Shown: positions 13,251-22,789 of the stretch, one piece after another
How the letters are laid out: every line of letters begins with the position of its first letter
Numbering within the stretch: position 1 is the first letter of the stretch
Origin: Selenomonadaceae bacterium
Lineage (GTDB): Bacteria > Bacillota > Negativicutes > Selenomonadales > Selenomonadaceae
Direction: 5' to 3'
Assembly: GCA_017518105.1 (NCBI GenBank)
Contig: JAFWWC010000017.1
Coordinates: 1 to 36,974 of the forward strand
DNA: 36,974 nucleotides
The notes under the pieces: generated by a model
Told to the model about the DNA's origin: nothing
What the model saw: the letters and a program-made list of their open reading frames with translations, nothing else
Databases searched by the model: none
Made by a program: the position numbers and the translations under genes

Positions 13251-14711
13251 TTAGTGCAAGTTTCGTGAGGACGTTAAGGACTTGCCATATTTGACGATAG
13301 CCGAGGCATAAAGCCCAGCCGCCACCGCCGCGAGAATATAACTTAGCGTGTAATTTAATCCGAAGCCGATTTTAGCGTTAAAGATATACGTTGAGACGAT
13401 GTACATATAGAACGTTCCAGGAATTATCGCCATGAGGTACGGCATATTGTTTTTCATCATGTAGACGGAAATCATAGCGAAGGCGAAGACCGCGATAGTC
13501 TCGTTCGCCCAAGAGAAGTAACGCCAGAGGATAGCGAAGCCCTTAGCGTCAGTTTTAGCGAAGTAAAGCACGCCCGCCACGACTGCGAAGATACAAGCCG
13601 CGAGAATCAGCACGTTGACTGTCTTCTTATTATCAATGTGGAGAGCGTCGGCAAGCATGAGGCGCAGGGAACGCAACGCAGTGTCGCCAGAAGTAATTGC
13701 TAGGACTATGACGCCGAGCACAGCAACCATACCACCGACTTGACCGAGCATATCCTTAGCGATGATTCCCACGAGCAAAGCGGGGATTTTAACGGGGTCA
13801 GTTTCCGACGCCAAAGCCAAATTCAATGCGCCCATAGTCGCGCCCGCCCAACTCATTGCGATAAAACCTTCGGCAATCATCGTGTTGTAGTAAATCAAGC
13901 GTCCGTGCTTTTCATTGGTTACGGAGCGGGCAATAATCGTAGCTTGGGTGGAGTGGAAGCCCGAAGTAATGCCGCAAGCAACCGTTATAAAGAAAATGGG
14001 GATAAAGTGTTCGCCGAGCGGGTGGACGTTCGCAACGCCAGTTTCCCAAACTTCAAGGAGCGGATAACCCTTAATGAAGAGCCCGCAGAAAATCCCGACG
14101 GCACTAAGCAGAAGGATTGCGCCGAAGATAGGATAGATACGCCCGATGATTTTATCGATAGGCAGGAGCGTCGCCAGCAGGTAATAAAAGAGAATCGCGC
14201 CGTAAACGATGATGACGGTTGAATTGAGGGTGGTAACGTCTTCGCCGATAATCTGCCCGACGAGCAAATCACCCGGCGTATAGATGAAGACCACGCCGAC
14301 TAGAAGCATAAGCAAACAGACAAAGACATTGTAGACCTTGTAGACGCCGCCGCCGAGGAATCGTTTGACTAGCGCGGGCATTTGTTCACCGTTGTTGCGT
14401 ACAGAAATCATGCCGCTCATATAGTCATGGAACGCGCCGCCGATAACGCACCCAATAGGAATGGTGATAAAGGCAATCGGACCGAATAGGATACCTTGAA
14501 TGGGACCGAGCACAGGACCCGTGCCCGCAATGTTCAGAAGTTCGATTAGGCAATTCTTCCATTTATTCATAGGCACGTAGTCTACGCCGTCTTTAAGTTT
14601 AATGGCGGCAGTCTGCGCGGCAGGATTCGGATTCATGATGCGTTCGCAAATCGAACCATAAATAGCCGCCCCGACGAACAGAATCACCAAGCCGATAATG
14701 AACGTAATCAA
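13251..14711 (-). CDS. cstA: CstA family carbon-starvation peptide/pyruvate transporter, short form
   Basis: A 486-residue very hydrophobic protein with about 13 membrane segments. Family signatures include LNIAGTGPVLGPIQGILFGP (about 59-78), GGAFHDYMSGMISVRNNGEQ (about 91-110) and TSGFHSTQATIIARSV near the middle. E. coli CstA and BtsT are about 700 residues; this is the shorter form seen in many Firmicutes. CstA-type carriers take up pyruvate or peptides during nutrient stress. The start is a TTG at 14711, 9 bases after GGAG. That ribosome site overlaps the infB stop codon, which lies only 6 bases upstream, so it is probably translated from the nus-infB message, an unusual neighbour for this carrier. 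Confidence 0.88.
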   Translation of the reverse strand: MITFIIGLVILFVGAAIYGSICERIMNPNPAAQTAAIKLKDGVDYVPMNKWKNCLIELLNIAGTGPVLGPIQGILFGPIAFITIPIGCVIGGAFHDYMSGMISVRNNGEQMPALVKRFLGGGVYKVYNVFVCLLMLLVGVVFIYTPGDLLVGQIIGEDVTTLNSTVIIVYGAILFYYLLATLLPIDKIIGRIYPIFGAILLLSAVGIFCGLFIKGYPLLEVWETGVANVHPLGEHFIPIFFITVACGITSGFHSTQATIIARSVTNEKHGRLIYYNTMIAEGFIAMSWAGATMGALNLALASETDPVKIPALLVGIIAKDMLGQVGGMVAVLGVIVLAITSGDTALRSLRLMLADALHIDNKKTVNVLILAACIFAVVAGVLYFAKTDAKGFAILWRYFSWANETIAVFAFAMISVYMMKNNMPYLMAIIPGTFYMYIVSTYIFNAKIGFGLNYTLSYILAAVAAGLYASAIVKYGKSLTSSRNLH

Positions 14712-14717
14712 AATTCG

Positions 14718-17417
14718 TCACTCCTTATTTACGTCTTCGATTGAAGTTTCAATCTCCTGCATTTTGTAAGCCTCGATGATGTCACCTTCCTTGAAGTCGC
14801 GGTAATCGACGATGGAAATCCCGCACTCGTAACCAGCGGCAACTTCCTTGACCTCATCTTTAAAGCGGCGCAGGGAATCAATCTCGCCGTCAAAGACTTC
14901 CACATTGTCGCGCAGGATACGAATCTTGCTGTTGTTAAAGATTTTGCCTTCAAGGACGTAAGAACCCGCGACGAGGGCTTTAGAAAACTTCATGACCTTG
15001 CGAATCTCGACGCGCCCTTGAACGACTTCTTTAAACTTAGGAGCAAGCAGACCACTCATAGCGGCGCGCACGTCGTCCAAAGCGTCATAAATCACGCGGT
15101 AAGTTCTAATGTCGATATTCTCCGTGACGGCGGACTTGCGAGCGTTATTATCAGGGCGAACGTTGAAGGCAAGAATCAAAGCATTGGACGAGGACGCAAG
15201 CATAACATCGGATTCATTGACGGCACCAACGCCCGAATGCACGATATTAACGCGGACTTCATCATTTTTGTTAAGGGCAAGCAGTGAGGAGCTAAGAGCC
15301 TCAACCGAGCCTTGCACATCTGCTTTGACGACGATATTTAAATCCTTAATTTCGCCAGCCTGAATTTGATTAAACAGGTCGTCGAGTGAAACTTTCTTGG
15401 ACTTAATCAGCTCATTGCGTTTGCGTTCGATACGGTGTTCAGCAATGGACTTGGCAAGGCGTTCATCGAGTGCGGCAAGAATATCGCCCGCCTCCGGCAC
15501 GTCGTTTAATCCGAGCACTTCGACGGGGACGCTTGGCGTAGCCTTCTTGACGTTATCGCCGCGTTCATTCATCATGGCGCGAACTTTGCCATAAGTGGTG
15601 CCGGCTACGATTGAATCACCGATACGCAAGGTTCCGTTCTGGACGAGGACAGTAGCGACGACGCCGCGCCCCCTATCCAATTTAGCTTCAATGATGACGC
15701 CGCGAGCCTCACGATTTGGATTGGCTTTGAACTCTTGAACGTCAGCCTCGAATAAGATTTCCTCCAGCAAATCATTAATGCCAATGTTCTTTTTAGCGGA
15801 GACTTCAACCATAGTGGTATTGCCGCCGAATTCACGCGTAACTAATTCATGCTCCATAAGTTCTTGCTTAACGCGCATGGGATTTGCGCCGGGCTTATCG
15901 ATTTTGTTAATGGCAACGATAATCGGGACGCCCGCCGCCTTAGCGTGATTAATCGCCTCGACGGTCTGGGGCATAACGCCATCATCAGCGGCGACGACTA
16001 GGATAGCAATATCCGTGACTTGCGCCCCGCGAGCACGCATAGCCGTAAATGCCTCGTGACCCGGAGTATCAAGGAAGACAATCTTGCGGTCGTTGCAGAT
16101 GACTTGATACGCGCCGATGTGCTGAGTGATACCGCCCGCTTCCATTGATGTGACGTGAGACTTTCTGATAACGTCAAGCAGAGAAGTTTTGCCGTGGTCG
16201 ACGTGCCCCATAACGGTTACGACAGGCGGACGCGGCTTGAGCGTGGACGGGTCGTCAACGATTTCCGGGATAAGCGTCGGGTCGACTTCGGGCGGGAGCT
16301 CCTCGGCAGTCACTCCGAATTCAGCGGCAACTACTGCGGCGGTATCGTAATCGATTTCCTGATTGATAGTAGCCATGACGCCCATTAGCAAAAGTTTCTT
16401 AATGACTTCGGCGGCGGTACAACTCATCTTGCTAGCCAAATCCTTAACGGCGATAGATTCCCCAACCTTGATATGAGTTGGGCGAGCAATCTCGACTTTG
16501 CGCGGCGGCTGAGCTTGCTGACGATTCTTTCTGCGTGCCGAACGTGGCGGACGCGTTTTGCCGTCGGTAGCCTGTGCGGCTTGAGTTTTTGCCGCCTCCT
16601 TAGCATTAGCGGGTTGCTTAGCGCGTTGGCGTTGACGATTATTTTTGGTCGCGTCGTCGCGCTGACGGTTCTTAGATTGACGGTCGCCGCGTTCCCCGCG
16701 AGTGTCCTGTTGCTTGTCCTGCTTATCGCGCCGCTGTTGCTCGGACTTTTTCTCCTGCTTAGGTTGCTGGGCTTGCTGTTGAGGTTGAGGTTTCTGCTTA
16801 GGTTGCTGGGCTTGTTGCTGAGGTTGAGACTTCTGCTTAGGTTGCGGCTTCTGCTTTGGTTGCTGGGCTTGTTGCTGAGGTTGAGATTTCTGCTTTGGTT
16901 GCTGGGTTTGTTGCTGAGGTTGAGATTTCTGCTTAGGTTGCTGGTTCTGTTGTTGAGGTTGTGACTTTTGCTTAGGCTGTTGGGTCTGTTGCTGAGGTTG
17001 CGACTTCTGCTTAGGCTGTTGGGTCTGTTGTTGAGGTTGAGCCTTCTGCTTAGGTTGCTGGGCTTGCTGAGGTTGAGCCTTCTGCTTAGGTTGCTGGGCT
17101 TGTTGAGGTTGCGGCTTCTGCTTAGGTTGCTGGGCTTGTTGAGGTTGCGGCTTCTGCTTAGGTTGCTGGGCTTGTTGAGGTTGCGGCTTCTGCTTTGGTT
17201 GCTGACTTTGCTGTTGAGGTTGCGGTTTAGGTTCGGGCTCGACGGGTTTGCGCCTTCCGAAGTTAGCCTTAACCATTTGATAAGCGTCCTCTTCGACGCC
17301 CGTGAAACGATTCTTAACTTTAATCTTGCGCTTGTTCAGAAAGTCGATAATAACTTGAGCGTCTTGATTGAATTCGTTAGCCATGTCGTAGATTCTATAC
17401 TTAGTCGGTTTTGACAT
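14718..17417 (-). CDS. infB: Translation initiation factor IF-2
   Basis: An 899-residue GTPase that places initiator tRNA on the small ribosomal subunit. An IF2_N domain opens the protein ([12 protein letters not shown]), and a second one lies near 320-370 ([18 protein letters not shown]). The G domain has GHVDHGKT (404-411), DTPGH (450-454) and NKID (504-507), followed by domains II, III and the fMet-tRNA-binding C domain. Between residues about 75 and 230 lies a low-complexity linker of repeated QQPKQK(P/S/A)QPQQ(A/Q) units. The gene follows ylxR by 18 bases. The usual next genes, rbfA and truB, are absent; cstA follows instead. A GGGGGTGG stands before the ATG. Confidence 0.97.
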   Translation of the reverse strand: MSKPTKYRIYDMANEFNQDAQVIIDFLNKRKIKVKNRFTGVEEDAYQMVKANFGRRKPVEPEPKPQPQQQSQQPKQKPQPQQAQQPKQKPQPQQAQQPKQKPQPQQAQQPKQKAQPQQAQQPKQKAQPQQQTQQPKQKSQPQQQTQQPKQKSQPQQQNQQPKQKSQPQQQTQQPKQKSQPQQQAQQPKQKPQPKQKSQPQQQAQQPKQKPQPQQQAQQPKQEKKSEQQRRDKQDKQQDTRGERGDRQSKNRQRDDATKNNRQRQRAKQPANAKEAAKTQAAQATDGKTRPPRSARRKNRQQAQPPRKVEIARPTHIKVGESIAVKDLASKMSCTAAEVIKKLLLMGVMATINQEIDYDTAAVVAAEFGVTAEELPPEVDPTLIPEIVDDPSTLKPRPPVVTVMGHVDHGKTSLLDVIRKSHVTSMEAGGITQHIGAYQVICNDRKIVFLDTPGHEAFTAMRARGAQVTDIAILVVAADDGVMPQTVEAINHAKAAGVPIIVAINKIDKPGANPMRVKQELMEHELVTREFGGNTTMVEVSAKKNIGINDLLEEILFEADVQEFKANPNREARGVIIEAKLDRGRGVVATVLVQNGTLRIGDSIVAGTTYGKVRAMMNERGDNVKKATPSVPVEVLGLNDVPEAGDILAALDERLAKSIAEHRIERKRNELIKSKKVSLDDLFNQIQAGEIKDLNIVVKADVQGSVEALSSSLLALNKNDEVRVNIVHSGVGAVNESDVMLASSSNALILAFNVRPDNNARKSAVTENIDIRTYRVIYDALDDVRAAMSGLLAPKFKEVVQGRVEIRKVMKFSKALVAGSYVLEGKIFNNSKIRILRDNVEVFDGEIDSLRRFKDEVKEVAAGYECGISIVDYRDFKEGDIIEAYKMQEIETSIEDVNKE
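16745..17220 (-). repeat. Tandem low-complexity repeat tract within infB
   Basis: About a dozen units of 33-39 bp coding for QQPKQK-x-QPQQ-x, using nearly the same codons in each. Some neighbouring units are almost identical at the DNA level, for example around 17100-17180, pointing to recent unequal exchange or slippage. The opposite strand is open over much of the tract, giving Leu/Arg-rich frames that are not genes. Confidence 0.85.
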
Positions 17418-17435
17418 ACATCCACCCCCGTAAAT

Positions 17436-17693
17436 TTACATATGAACTTGCTCCTTTATCATGTCGTAGAGTTTATCCGGCAACTTGGTTTTAAAGACCT
17501 TATTAAGGTTGCGGCGTTTCATGAGCAAGGCAACGCAATCTTGCGACTTACAAACATAAGCTCCGCGCCCGTCTTGCTTGCCCGTGCTGTCTAGTGAGAA
17601 ATCATCCGCCGCCTTGACCACGCGCAGAAGTTCCGATTTGTGCTTAACCTGCCTACACACAACGCACCGACGCATATTGATTGGCTTGCTCAT
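17436..17693 (-). CDS. ylxR: YlxR/RnpM RNA-binding protein
   Basis: An 85-residue basic protein with the family pattern MRRCVVCRQVKHKSELLRVV near the start and GRGAYVC in the middle. YlxR (RnpM) binds RNA and in Bacillus modulates RNase P. It sits in its conserved place between nusA and infB and overlaps the nusA stop by 4 bases. The YlxQ (L7Ae-like) gene that often follows in Firmicutes is missing here. AGCGTCC before the ATG gives only a weak ribosome site, in line with coupled translation from nusA. Confidence 0.92.
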   Translation of the reverse strand: MSKPINMRRCVVCRQVKHKSELLRVVKAADDFSLDSTGKQDGRGAYVCKSQDCVALLMKRRNLNKVFKTKLPDKLYDMIKEQVHM

Positions 17694-18841
17694 GGACGCT
17701 TGCCTTTCTTCGGACGGACTTTGAATAAGGATTGCGCCGCCGAGATGTCAACTTCCTGCATGTCTTCATCAAGCGGAATAGTATTCGCCCGCTTAAGGTT
17801 CTTAATATCAATCTTCCAGCCCGTGAGCCGTGCGGCAAGTCTAGCGTTCTGCCCTTCCTTACCGATAGCCAAACTCAGCTGATTATCGGGCACGACCACG
17901 CGGCAACTTTTATCGGAGTAGTTCAAAGCGACGCTGATAATTTTGGATGGGCTTAGGGCATTGGCAATGAAAACGCCTTCATTGGGGCTCCACTCGATAA
18001 CGTCAAGTTTCTCCTCGCCGAGTTCGTCAAGAACGTTTTTAATCCTCGTGCCGCGTTGACCGAGGCAAGCTCCGACCGCCGCGACGTTCGGTTCTTTGGA
18101 GTAGACAGCGATTTTAGAACGTGAACCAGCCTCGCGAGCCACCGATTTTATCTCGATAAGCCCTTCTTGAATCTCCGGTATCTCGATTTCCACGAGCCGC
18201 CGCAAAAAGTTGGGGTGCGTTCTCGAAAGATAAACCTGCGGACCTTTGCCGCCCTTCTTAACTTCGATGATGTAAGCCCTGACCATATCGCCGACTTTGT
18301 AATTGTCATAGGGCGATAGCTCCGTTGGCATCAAGACGGCTTCAGTCTTGCCCGCCTCGACGATAAGATTATTATCCTCGACGCGAAGAACTCTTCCCTT
18401 GACAATGTCGCTTTCGCGCTTAGTGAATTCGTCATAGATGACGCCGCGTTCAGCCTCGCGCAATTTCTGTACGACGAGTTGTTTAGCGGCTTGCGCGGCG
18501 ATTCGCCCGAAATCTTTTGGCGTAACTTCTATCCTAGCCAAGCCGTCGTCATTTATCTCGTAGCTGTTCTCCTCAATTTCGTCCTCGGAAATCTCGGTCT
18601 TCGGGTCGCTTACGACATCAACGGGGATTTTCAATGCGTAGACATGAAAGCTACCGTTCTTGCGATTGAGTTCAACCTCGAAGCTGTCGTCGTCTTGATT
18701 GAAATTTTTCTTGTAAGCGACCTTGAGAGCCTCCTCCACAGCTTTAAATAGGACTTCGGGTTCAATTTCCTTTTCGGCGCACAAGTCCTGCAGTGCACTA
18801 ATCAAGGTGGGCGATTCAGTTTTATTCTTTCTAGCAGCCAA
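17690..18841 (-). CDS. nusA: Transcription elongation/termination factor NusA
   Basis: A 383-residue NusA. The N-terminal RNA-polymerase-binding domain is followed by an S1 domain (GRVLRVEDNNLIVEAGKTEA) and two KH domains (VGACLGQRGTRIKNVLDELG and LSLAIGKEGQNARLAARLTG). It lacks the C-terminal acidic repeats of E. coli NusA, as is normal for Firmicutes. The best start is the TTG at 18841 (MAARKNKTE), about 9 bases after GGGAGGAAG. An ATG at 18859 overlaps the rimP stop and would place the ribosome site inside the gene. NusA controls pausing and antitermination and is translated in the rimP-nusA-ylxR-infB message. Confidence 0.95.
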   Translation of the reverse strand: MAARKNKTESPTLISALQDLCAEKEIEPEVLFKAVEEALKVAYKKNFNQDDDSFEVELNRKNGSFHVYALKIPVDVVSDPKTEISEDEIEENSYEINDDGLARIEVTPKDFGRIAAQAAKQLVVQKLREAERGVIYDEFTKRESDIVKGRVLRVEDNNLIVEAGKTEAVLMPTELSPYDNYKVGDMVRAYIIEVKKGGKGPQVYLSRTHPNFLRRLVEIEIPEIQEGLIEIKSVAREAGSRSKIAVYSKEPNVAAVGACLGQRGTRIKNVLDELGEEKLDVIEWSPNEGVFIANALSPSKIISVALNYSDKSCRVVVPDNQLSLAIGKEGQNARLAARLTGWKIDIKNLKRANTIPLDEDMQEVDISAAQSLFKVRPKKGKRP

Positions 18842-18858
18842 GTAAATTCTTCCTCCCA

Positions 18859-19308
18859 TTAAAAATCTATGTGCAACCTCACTAGCGCGACTTTATCACG
18901 CGGCAAGGGCGCAATGTCTTTGATATGTAAAAATTTTTCGTCACGATTGATTAGCTCCCCGACGAAACTTTTTTTGCCGTCGAGTGGTGCGTAAAGTGTT
19001 ACGTCTACGACCTTGCCCGCCTCACGAACAAAATCTTTATCCTTCTTCAAAATGCGGTCAATGCCGGGCGAAGAAACTTCCAAGATATACGCGCCGCTGA
19101 TTATGTCGACGTTATCGAGTCGTGCGCTTAGCTGTTCGCTGATAGTTTGGCAGTCGTCCAAATCAATGCCGCCCGCCTTGTCAATGAATATCCGCAAATA
19201 CCAGTCGCGCCCTTCCTTAACGTATTCCACGTCAACGAGTTCATAATCCGTGCCCAATAAAATCTCCGCCATTATGTCTTCCACTTGCGATTCAACTTTG
19301 CTCAACAT
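18859..19308 (-). CDS. rimP: Ribosome maturation factor RimP
   Basis: A 149-residue RimP, needed for 30S subunit maturation. The family pattern is clear: YELVDVEYVKEGRDWYLRIFID, then GIDLDDCQTISEQLSARLD and YILEVSSPGIDRIL, with an SH3-like C-terminal domain. It is the first gene of the nus cluster. AAGGGGGTGAT immediately precedes the ATG. The promoter at 19450-19478 and the hairpin 19330-19352 lie upstream. Confidence 0.95.
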   Translation of the reverse strand: MLSKVESQVEDIMAEILLGTDYELVDVEYVKEGRDWYLRIFIDKAGGIDLDDCQTISEQLSARLDNVDIISGAYILEVSSPGIDRILKKDKDFVREAGKVVDVTLYAPLDGKKSFVGELINRDEKFLHIKDIAPLPRDKVALVRLHIDF

Positions 19309-19329
19309 ATCACCCCCTTAACAACAGAA

Positions 19330-19352
19330 GAGTGGGACAAATGCCCACTCTC
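19330..19352 (-). promoter_or_regulatory. Leader hairpin before rimP
   Basis: AGAGTGGG (19330-19337) and CCCACTCT (19345-19352) form a perfect eight-pair stem with a seven-base loop, in the leader of the nus transcript and 21 bases before the rimP ATG. No T tract follows on either strand, so it is not a plain terminator. It could be a protein-binding or attenuation site, or an RNA-stability hairpin. Confidence 0.6.
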
Positions 19353-19449
19353 CATCTAAAGCTATGTCCGTTTAAACTGTTCTCCGCCCTAGGCGAAGTG
19401 TCGAAATTTCTACAATCCATGCCCTCCAAAGTTCTTAATAGCGAAACGT

Positions 19450-19478
19450 ATTCTACACTACGCCTTAAATTTTGGCAA
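19450..19478 (-). promoter_or_regulatory. Promoter of the rimP-nusA-ylxR-infB-cstA operon
   Basis: On the minus strand TTGCCA (19478-19473), 17 bases and TAGAAT (19455-19450) predict initiation near 19443 and a leader of about 135 bases. Confidence 0.6.
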
Positions 19479-19538
19479 GCCTTTTATTTACAAGAAGAAA
19501 CTTCACGTGCACAGCTCCTTTTGTCCGACCTACGAAAC

Positions 19539-19567
19539 TTGACAGCAATTATTCAGTTTGTTATCAT
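19539..19567 (+). promoter_or_regulatory. Promoter of the M15 peptidase-opp operon
   Basis: A perfect TTGACA (19539-19544), 17 bases and TATCAT (19562-19567) predict initiation near 19574, 27 bases before the TTG start. The gap 19309-19600 holds only this, the diverging nus promoter and the nus leader hairpin. Confidence 0.8.
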
Positions 19568-19600
19568 GAAAAAAACTTGATAAAGGAGGTGCAAGGTCTT

Positions 19601-20200
19601 TTGGAAAAAGGATTCTACAGCACGGAGCTTGACGAAAAAATTTTCGCGAGGATTGACGGCTTGTCTTACAAGAAGGATTGCCCGTTGCCTTTGTCGGAGC
19701 TTAGGTATTTGCACGTTTTGCACAAGGACTTGAGCGGCAAGACTTTGGAGGGCGAATTAATCTGCAACGCTAAGATTACCGAGCCGCTGACGGATATTTT
19801 TAGGAAACTGTTCACGGAGAATTATCCCATTGAAAAGATTCGTTTGATTGATGAGTACGATGTGGACGACGAACTTTCAATGCGTGGCAATAATTCTTCG
19901 TGTTTTAATTTTCGTTACGTCTCGTTCACGAAGAGGATTTCCTTGCACGGCTACGGGCTGGCGGTCGACATCAATCCGCTTTACAATCCGTACATTAAAG
20001 TTGTTGACGGCAAGAAGATTATCGCGCCTGAAACTGCCGTTGACTTTGAAGACCGAACGAAAGATTTTCCGTACAAGATAACGGCGGACGATTTGTGTTG
20101 CAGGCTGTTCGCTGAGCACGGCTTTAAATGGGGCGGGCGAGATTTGCCGGACGAATTGGATTACCAGCATTTTTTTATTGAGGAAGGGATTGTACGATGA
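19601..20200 (+). CDS. M15-type D-alanyl-D-alanine carboxypeptidase-like protein
   Basis: A 199-residue zinc peptidase of the M15 class (VanY/peptidoglycan-peptidase fold). The metal motif SLHGYGLAVDIN gives His116 and Asp123, and HGFKWGG followed by DYQHF supplies the last ligand, His190. The frame is open further upstream, but I start at TTG 19601, which follows AAAGGAGGTG and lies just after the promoter. No signal peptide or membrane helix is visible with this start, which suggests cytoplasmic action on imported wall peptides. The stop overlaps the oppA start (ATGA), so it is the first gene of the oligopeptide importer operon. The exact bond cleaved is not known from sequence. Confidence 0.8.
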   Translation: MEKGFYSTELDEKIFARIDGLSYKKDCPLPLSELRYLHVLHKDLSGKTLEGELICNAKITEPLTDIFRKLFTENYPIEKIRLIDEYDVDDELSMRGNNSSCFNFRYVSFTKRISLHGYGLAVDINPLYNPYIKVVDGKKIIAPETAVDFEDRTKDFPYKITADDLCCRLFAEHGFKWGGRDLPDELDYQHFFIEEGIVR

Positions 20201-21849
20201 GAAAAATATTTATGACCGTCTTGTTTATGCTGGCGTTCGCGCTAACGGGTTGCGGCGGCTCTGACTCGGCTGGCGGCGACGGCAAGTTAAGCGTCATGCT
20301 CGGTTCAAACGTCGTGTCGTTGGATTCGGCACAGGCGACCGACTTAGCCTCCTTTGAAGTTATAGCCGATTGCATCGATGGCTTAATGCAACTCGACGCG
20401 GACGGCAAAGCTATTCCCGCCCTTGCTGAAAGCTACGACGTGTCCGCGGACGGCAAGACTTATACTTTCCACCTGCGCGACGCCAAATGGGCTAATGGCG
20501 ACCCCGTGACGGCGGAGGATTTTGTCTTCGCGTGGCGGCGTCATTGCAAAATGTCGCAGGAGTATTCCTACATCATGGGCGATACGGTTGCTTGCGTGAA
20601 AAATGCCGACGCCGTTATCAAAGGAGCTGACCCGACGACTTTAGGAGTATCCGCGCCCGACCCGAAAACTTTTGTCGTCGAACTCGATGCGCCCGTTTCG
20701 TTCTTCCCGTCGCTTATGGTCTTCCCGACTTTTTATCCCGTCAACGAAAAATTTTACAGTTCGTTAGCGGAAGGCACCTACGGCACAAGCCCCGAAACTT
20801 TCCTAGCAAACGGCGCGTTCACTCTGGCAAGCTACATTCCTGGCACGGCGAACATTCAGCTTAAAAAGAACGACACCTACTGGAACGCGGCGGCAGTCTC
20901 CCTTGACGGCTTCCAATATCAAGTCGTGTCTTCGTCCGATAACGCGCTGACTTCCTTTAAAAATGGTACGCTTAACGTCGTCAGCATTGGCGGCAACCAA
21001 GTCGAACACGTTAAGCAGGACGCCGAACTTGCCAAGAACTTGAAAACTTTCTCGTCGGGCAACCTCGCGTATCTTTCCTTCAACCAAGACCCGAAGAATC
21101 ATCACGCGGGCGCGCTCGCCAATGCCAACTTGCGCCTTGCAATTTCCAACGCCATTGACCGTGAATCGCTCGTTGAAAACTTCGTCATGACCGGCGCAAA
21201 GGCGACTTATACCGCAGTTCCGATTGACTTCGCGCCCAATGCCAAGACTGGGAAATTTTTCGCCGAAGACCAAAAGCAATTTGCTGATGTCGTAGGCTTC
21301 AACGTTTCAAAAGCGCAAGAGTTTTTGTCTAAGGCTAAAGCTGAACTCGGCAAGGATAGCTTCGACTTGAATTTGATTTACTCAAACGACGGCGACGCCA
21401 ATACAAAAATTGTTCAAGCGATTAAGTCGCAGGTCGAAGAGAATTTGCCCGGCGTGAAAATTAATCTTCAGCCCATGCCCAAAGCCGAATACCTTAGCAA
21501 CATCACGAGCAACAATTACGATTTAGCCTTGACTGACTGGGCTCCCGATTACAATGACCCGATGACTTTCTTCACGCTGTGGACGACTAAGGGTTGCGAG
21601 ATTGCCGAGCACTGGAGCAACGCCGATTACGATAAAATTATTTCCGATTGTTCGACGGGTGCACTTGCTGCTGATTATGACGCTCGATGGAAGGCAATGT
21701 ACGACGCCGAAAAGATTTTGCTGGATAACGCAGTTATTGCTCCGCTTTACACAGACGCTAACGCAGTTTTGATTTCCCCGAACGTCGAAGGAATTGATTT
21801 CCACGTCGCGGGCATTAGTCGCGTCTTCAAGAACGCTAAACTAAAATGA
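20197..21849 (+). CDS. oppA: Oligopeptide ABC transporter substrate-binding lipoprotein OppA
   Basis: A 550-residue extracytoplasmic binding protein. The signal peptide ends in the lipobox LTGC with Cys19 as the lipidation site. The mature part follows the SBP_bac_5 pattern: LAESYDVSADGKTYTFHLRD, WANGDPVTAEDFVFAWRR, and DYNDPMTFFTLWTT near the end, which is typical of OppA/MppA rather than nickel or heme binders. It delivers peptides to OppBC. It overlaps the peptidase gene before it and the oppB start after it, each by 4 bases. Pairing with an M15 peptidase favours murein-derived peptides as ligands, which is inference. Confidence 0.93.
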   Translation: MRKIFMTVLFMLAFALTGCGGSDSAGGDGKLSVMLGSNVVSLDSAQATDLASFEVIADCIDGLMQLDADGKAIPALAESYDVSADGKTYTFHLRDAKWANGDPVTAEDFVFAWRRHCKMSQEYSYIMGDTVACVKNADAVIKGADPTTLGVSAPDPKTFVVELDAPVSFFPSLMVFPTFYPVNEKFYSSLAEGTYGTSPETFLANGAFTLASYIPGTANIQLKKNDTYWNAAAVSLDGFQYQVVSSSDNALTSFKNGTLNVVSIGGNQVEHVKQDAELAKNLKTFSSGNLAYLSFNQDPKNHHAGALANANLRLAISNAIDRESLVENFVMTGAKATYTAVPIDFAPNAKTGKFFAEDQKQFADVVGFNVSKAQEFLSKAKAELGKDSFDLNLIYSNDGDANTKIVQAIKSQVEENLPGVKINLQPMPKAEYLSNITSNNYDLALTDWAPDYNDPMTFFTLWTTKGCEIAEHWSNADYDKIISDCSTGALAADYDARWKAMYDAEKILLDNAVIAPLYTDANAVLISPNVEGIDFHVAGISRVFKNAKLK

Positions 21850-22787
21850 GACGCTACATAACCAAAAGAATATTAATGTCGGTGCTGACGTTGCTGGCAA
21901 TAGTTTTCGTGCTGTTCGTGCTGATAAGGATAATGCCTGGCGACCCGTTCCCCGTCGAACGCATGTCCGCCGAAATGATTTTGCAGAAGCGCGAGGAACT
22001 CGGACTTAACAAGCCGATTCTGGTTCAGTTCGTCGATTATATGTCCTTGCTCCTTAGCGGCAGTTTCGGCAACGGCACGTCGCTTTATAACGGCGCACCG
22101 ATTAGACCAATCTTGACGGCGTGTTTGATTAACTCATTCAAAATCGGCGTGCTATCTATCCTGTTTGGGACGTTCGTTGGGCTGACGATAGGAATTGTCG
22201 CGGCACTCAATCGCGGAAAGTTTCTGGACGGCGTGTGTACCCTCGTATCAATCTTGGGCGTGTGCATTCCGTCGTATGTCTTTATGATTTTTCTGCAGTA
22301 TTTCTTCTCGTACAAGATTCCGTTCTTTCCGTACTTCTTCGACCCCGCGAACTTCCTAAGCTCGTCGATAATGCCTATGCTGAGTCTGAGCCTGTTTGCA
22401 ATCTCGACGATAGCACGGTTTACGCGAAATGAAATGGTCGAAGTCATGAACAGCGATTACGTCAAACTCGCGGAGGCTAAAGGGCTTTACGGCTTTGAAC
22501 TGATTCGGCGGCACGTCCTGCGCAACGCTTTGATTCCAATCGTCACGGTGATCGCGCCGCTTGTCGTAAGCTTGCTCACCGGCGCGATGGTCATAGAAAA
22601 AATTTACGGGATAAACGGTGTCGGCAAACTCATGGTGGACGCTATTGCTGGTCAGGGCGTCGATTATAATTACGTCTTAGCATTGAGCATAGTCTTTTCC
22701 GCGCTGTATATCGGTGCCATGCTTGTGCTAGACATTTTGTACGGGATAATTGACCCGCGAGTCCGATTGACGACGAAGGAAGGTTGA
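21846..22787 (+). CDS. oppB: Oligopeptide ABC transporter permease OppB
   Basis: A 313-residue inner-membrane permease. It starts RYITKRILMSVLTLLAIVFV, followed by the family segment MPGDPF (about 33-38), and has six predicted membrane helices. The coupling EAA motif is ADS-like: VKLAEAKGLYGFELIRRHVLRNALIP. It pairs with OppC to form the peptide channel. Overlap with oppA (ATGA) indicates translational coupling. Confidence 0.93.
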   Translation: MRRYITKRILMSVLTLLAIVFVLFVLIRIMPGDPFPVERMSAEMILQKREELGLNKPILVQFVDYMSLLLSGSFGNGTSLYNGAPIRPILTACLINSFKIGVLSILFGTFVGLTIGIVAALNRGKFLDGVCTLVSILGVCIPSYVFMIFLQYFFSYKIPFFPYFFDPANFLSSSIMPMLSLSLFAISTIARFTRNEMVEVMNSDYVKLAEAKGLYGFELIRRHVLRNALIPIVTVIAPLVVSLLTGAMVIEKIYGINGVGKLMVDAIAGQGVDYNYVLALSIVFSALYIGAMLVLDILYGIIDPRVRLTTKEG

Positions 22788-22789
22788 GC

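Noticed and set aside
16473..17414. Long Leu/Arg-rich open frames opposite infB
   Set aside because: They mirror the Q/K/P repeat of IF-2 on the other strand, with no ribosome site or family resemblance.
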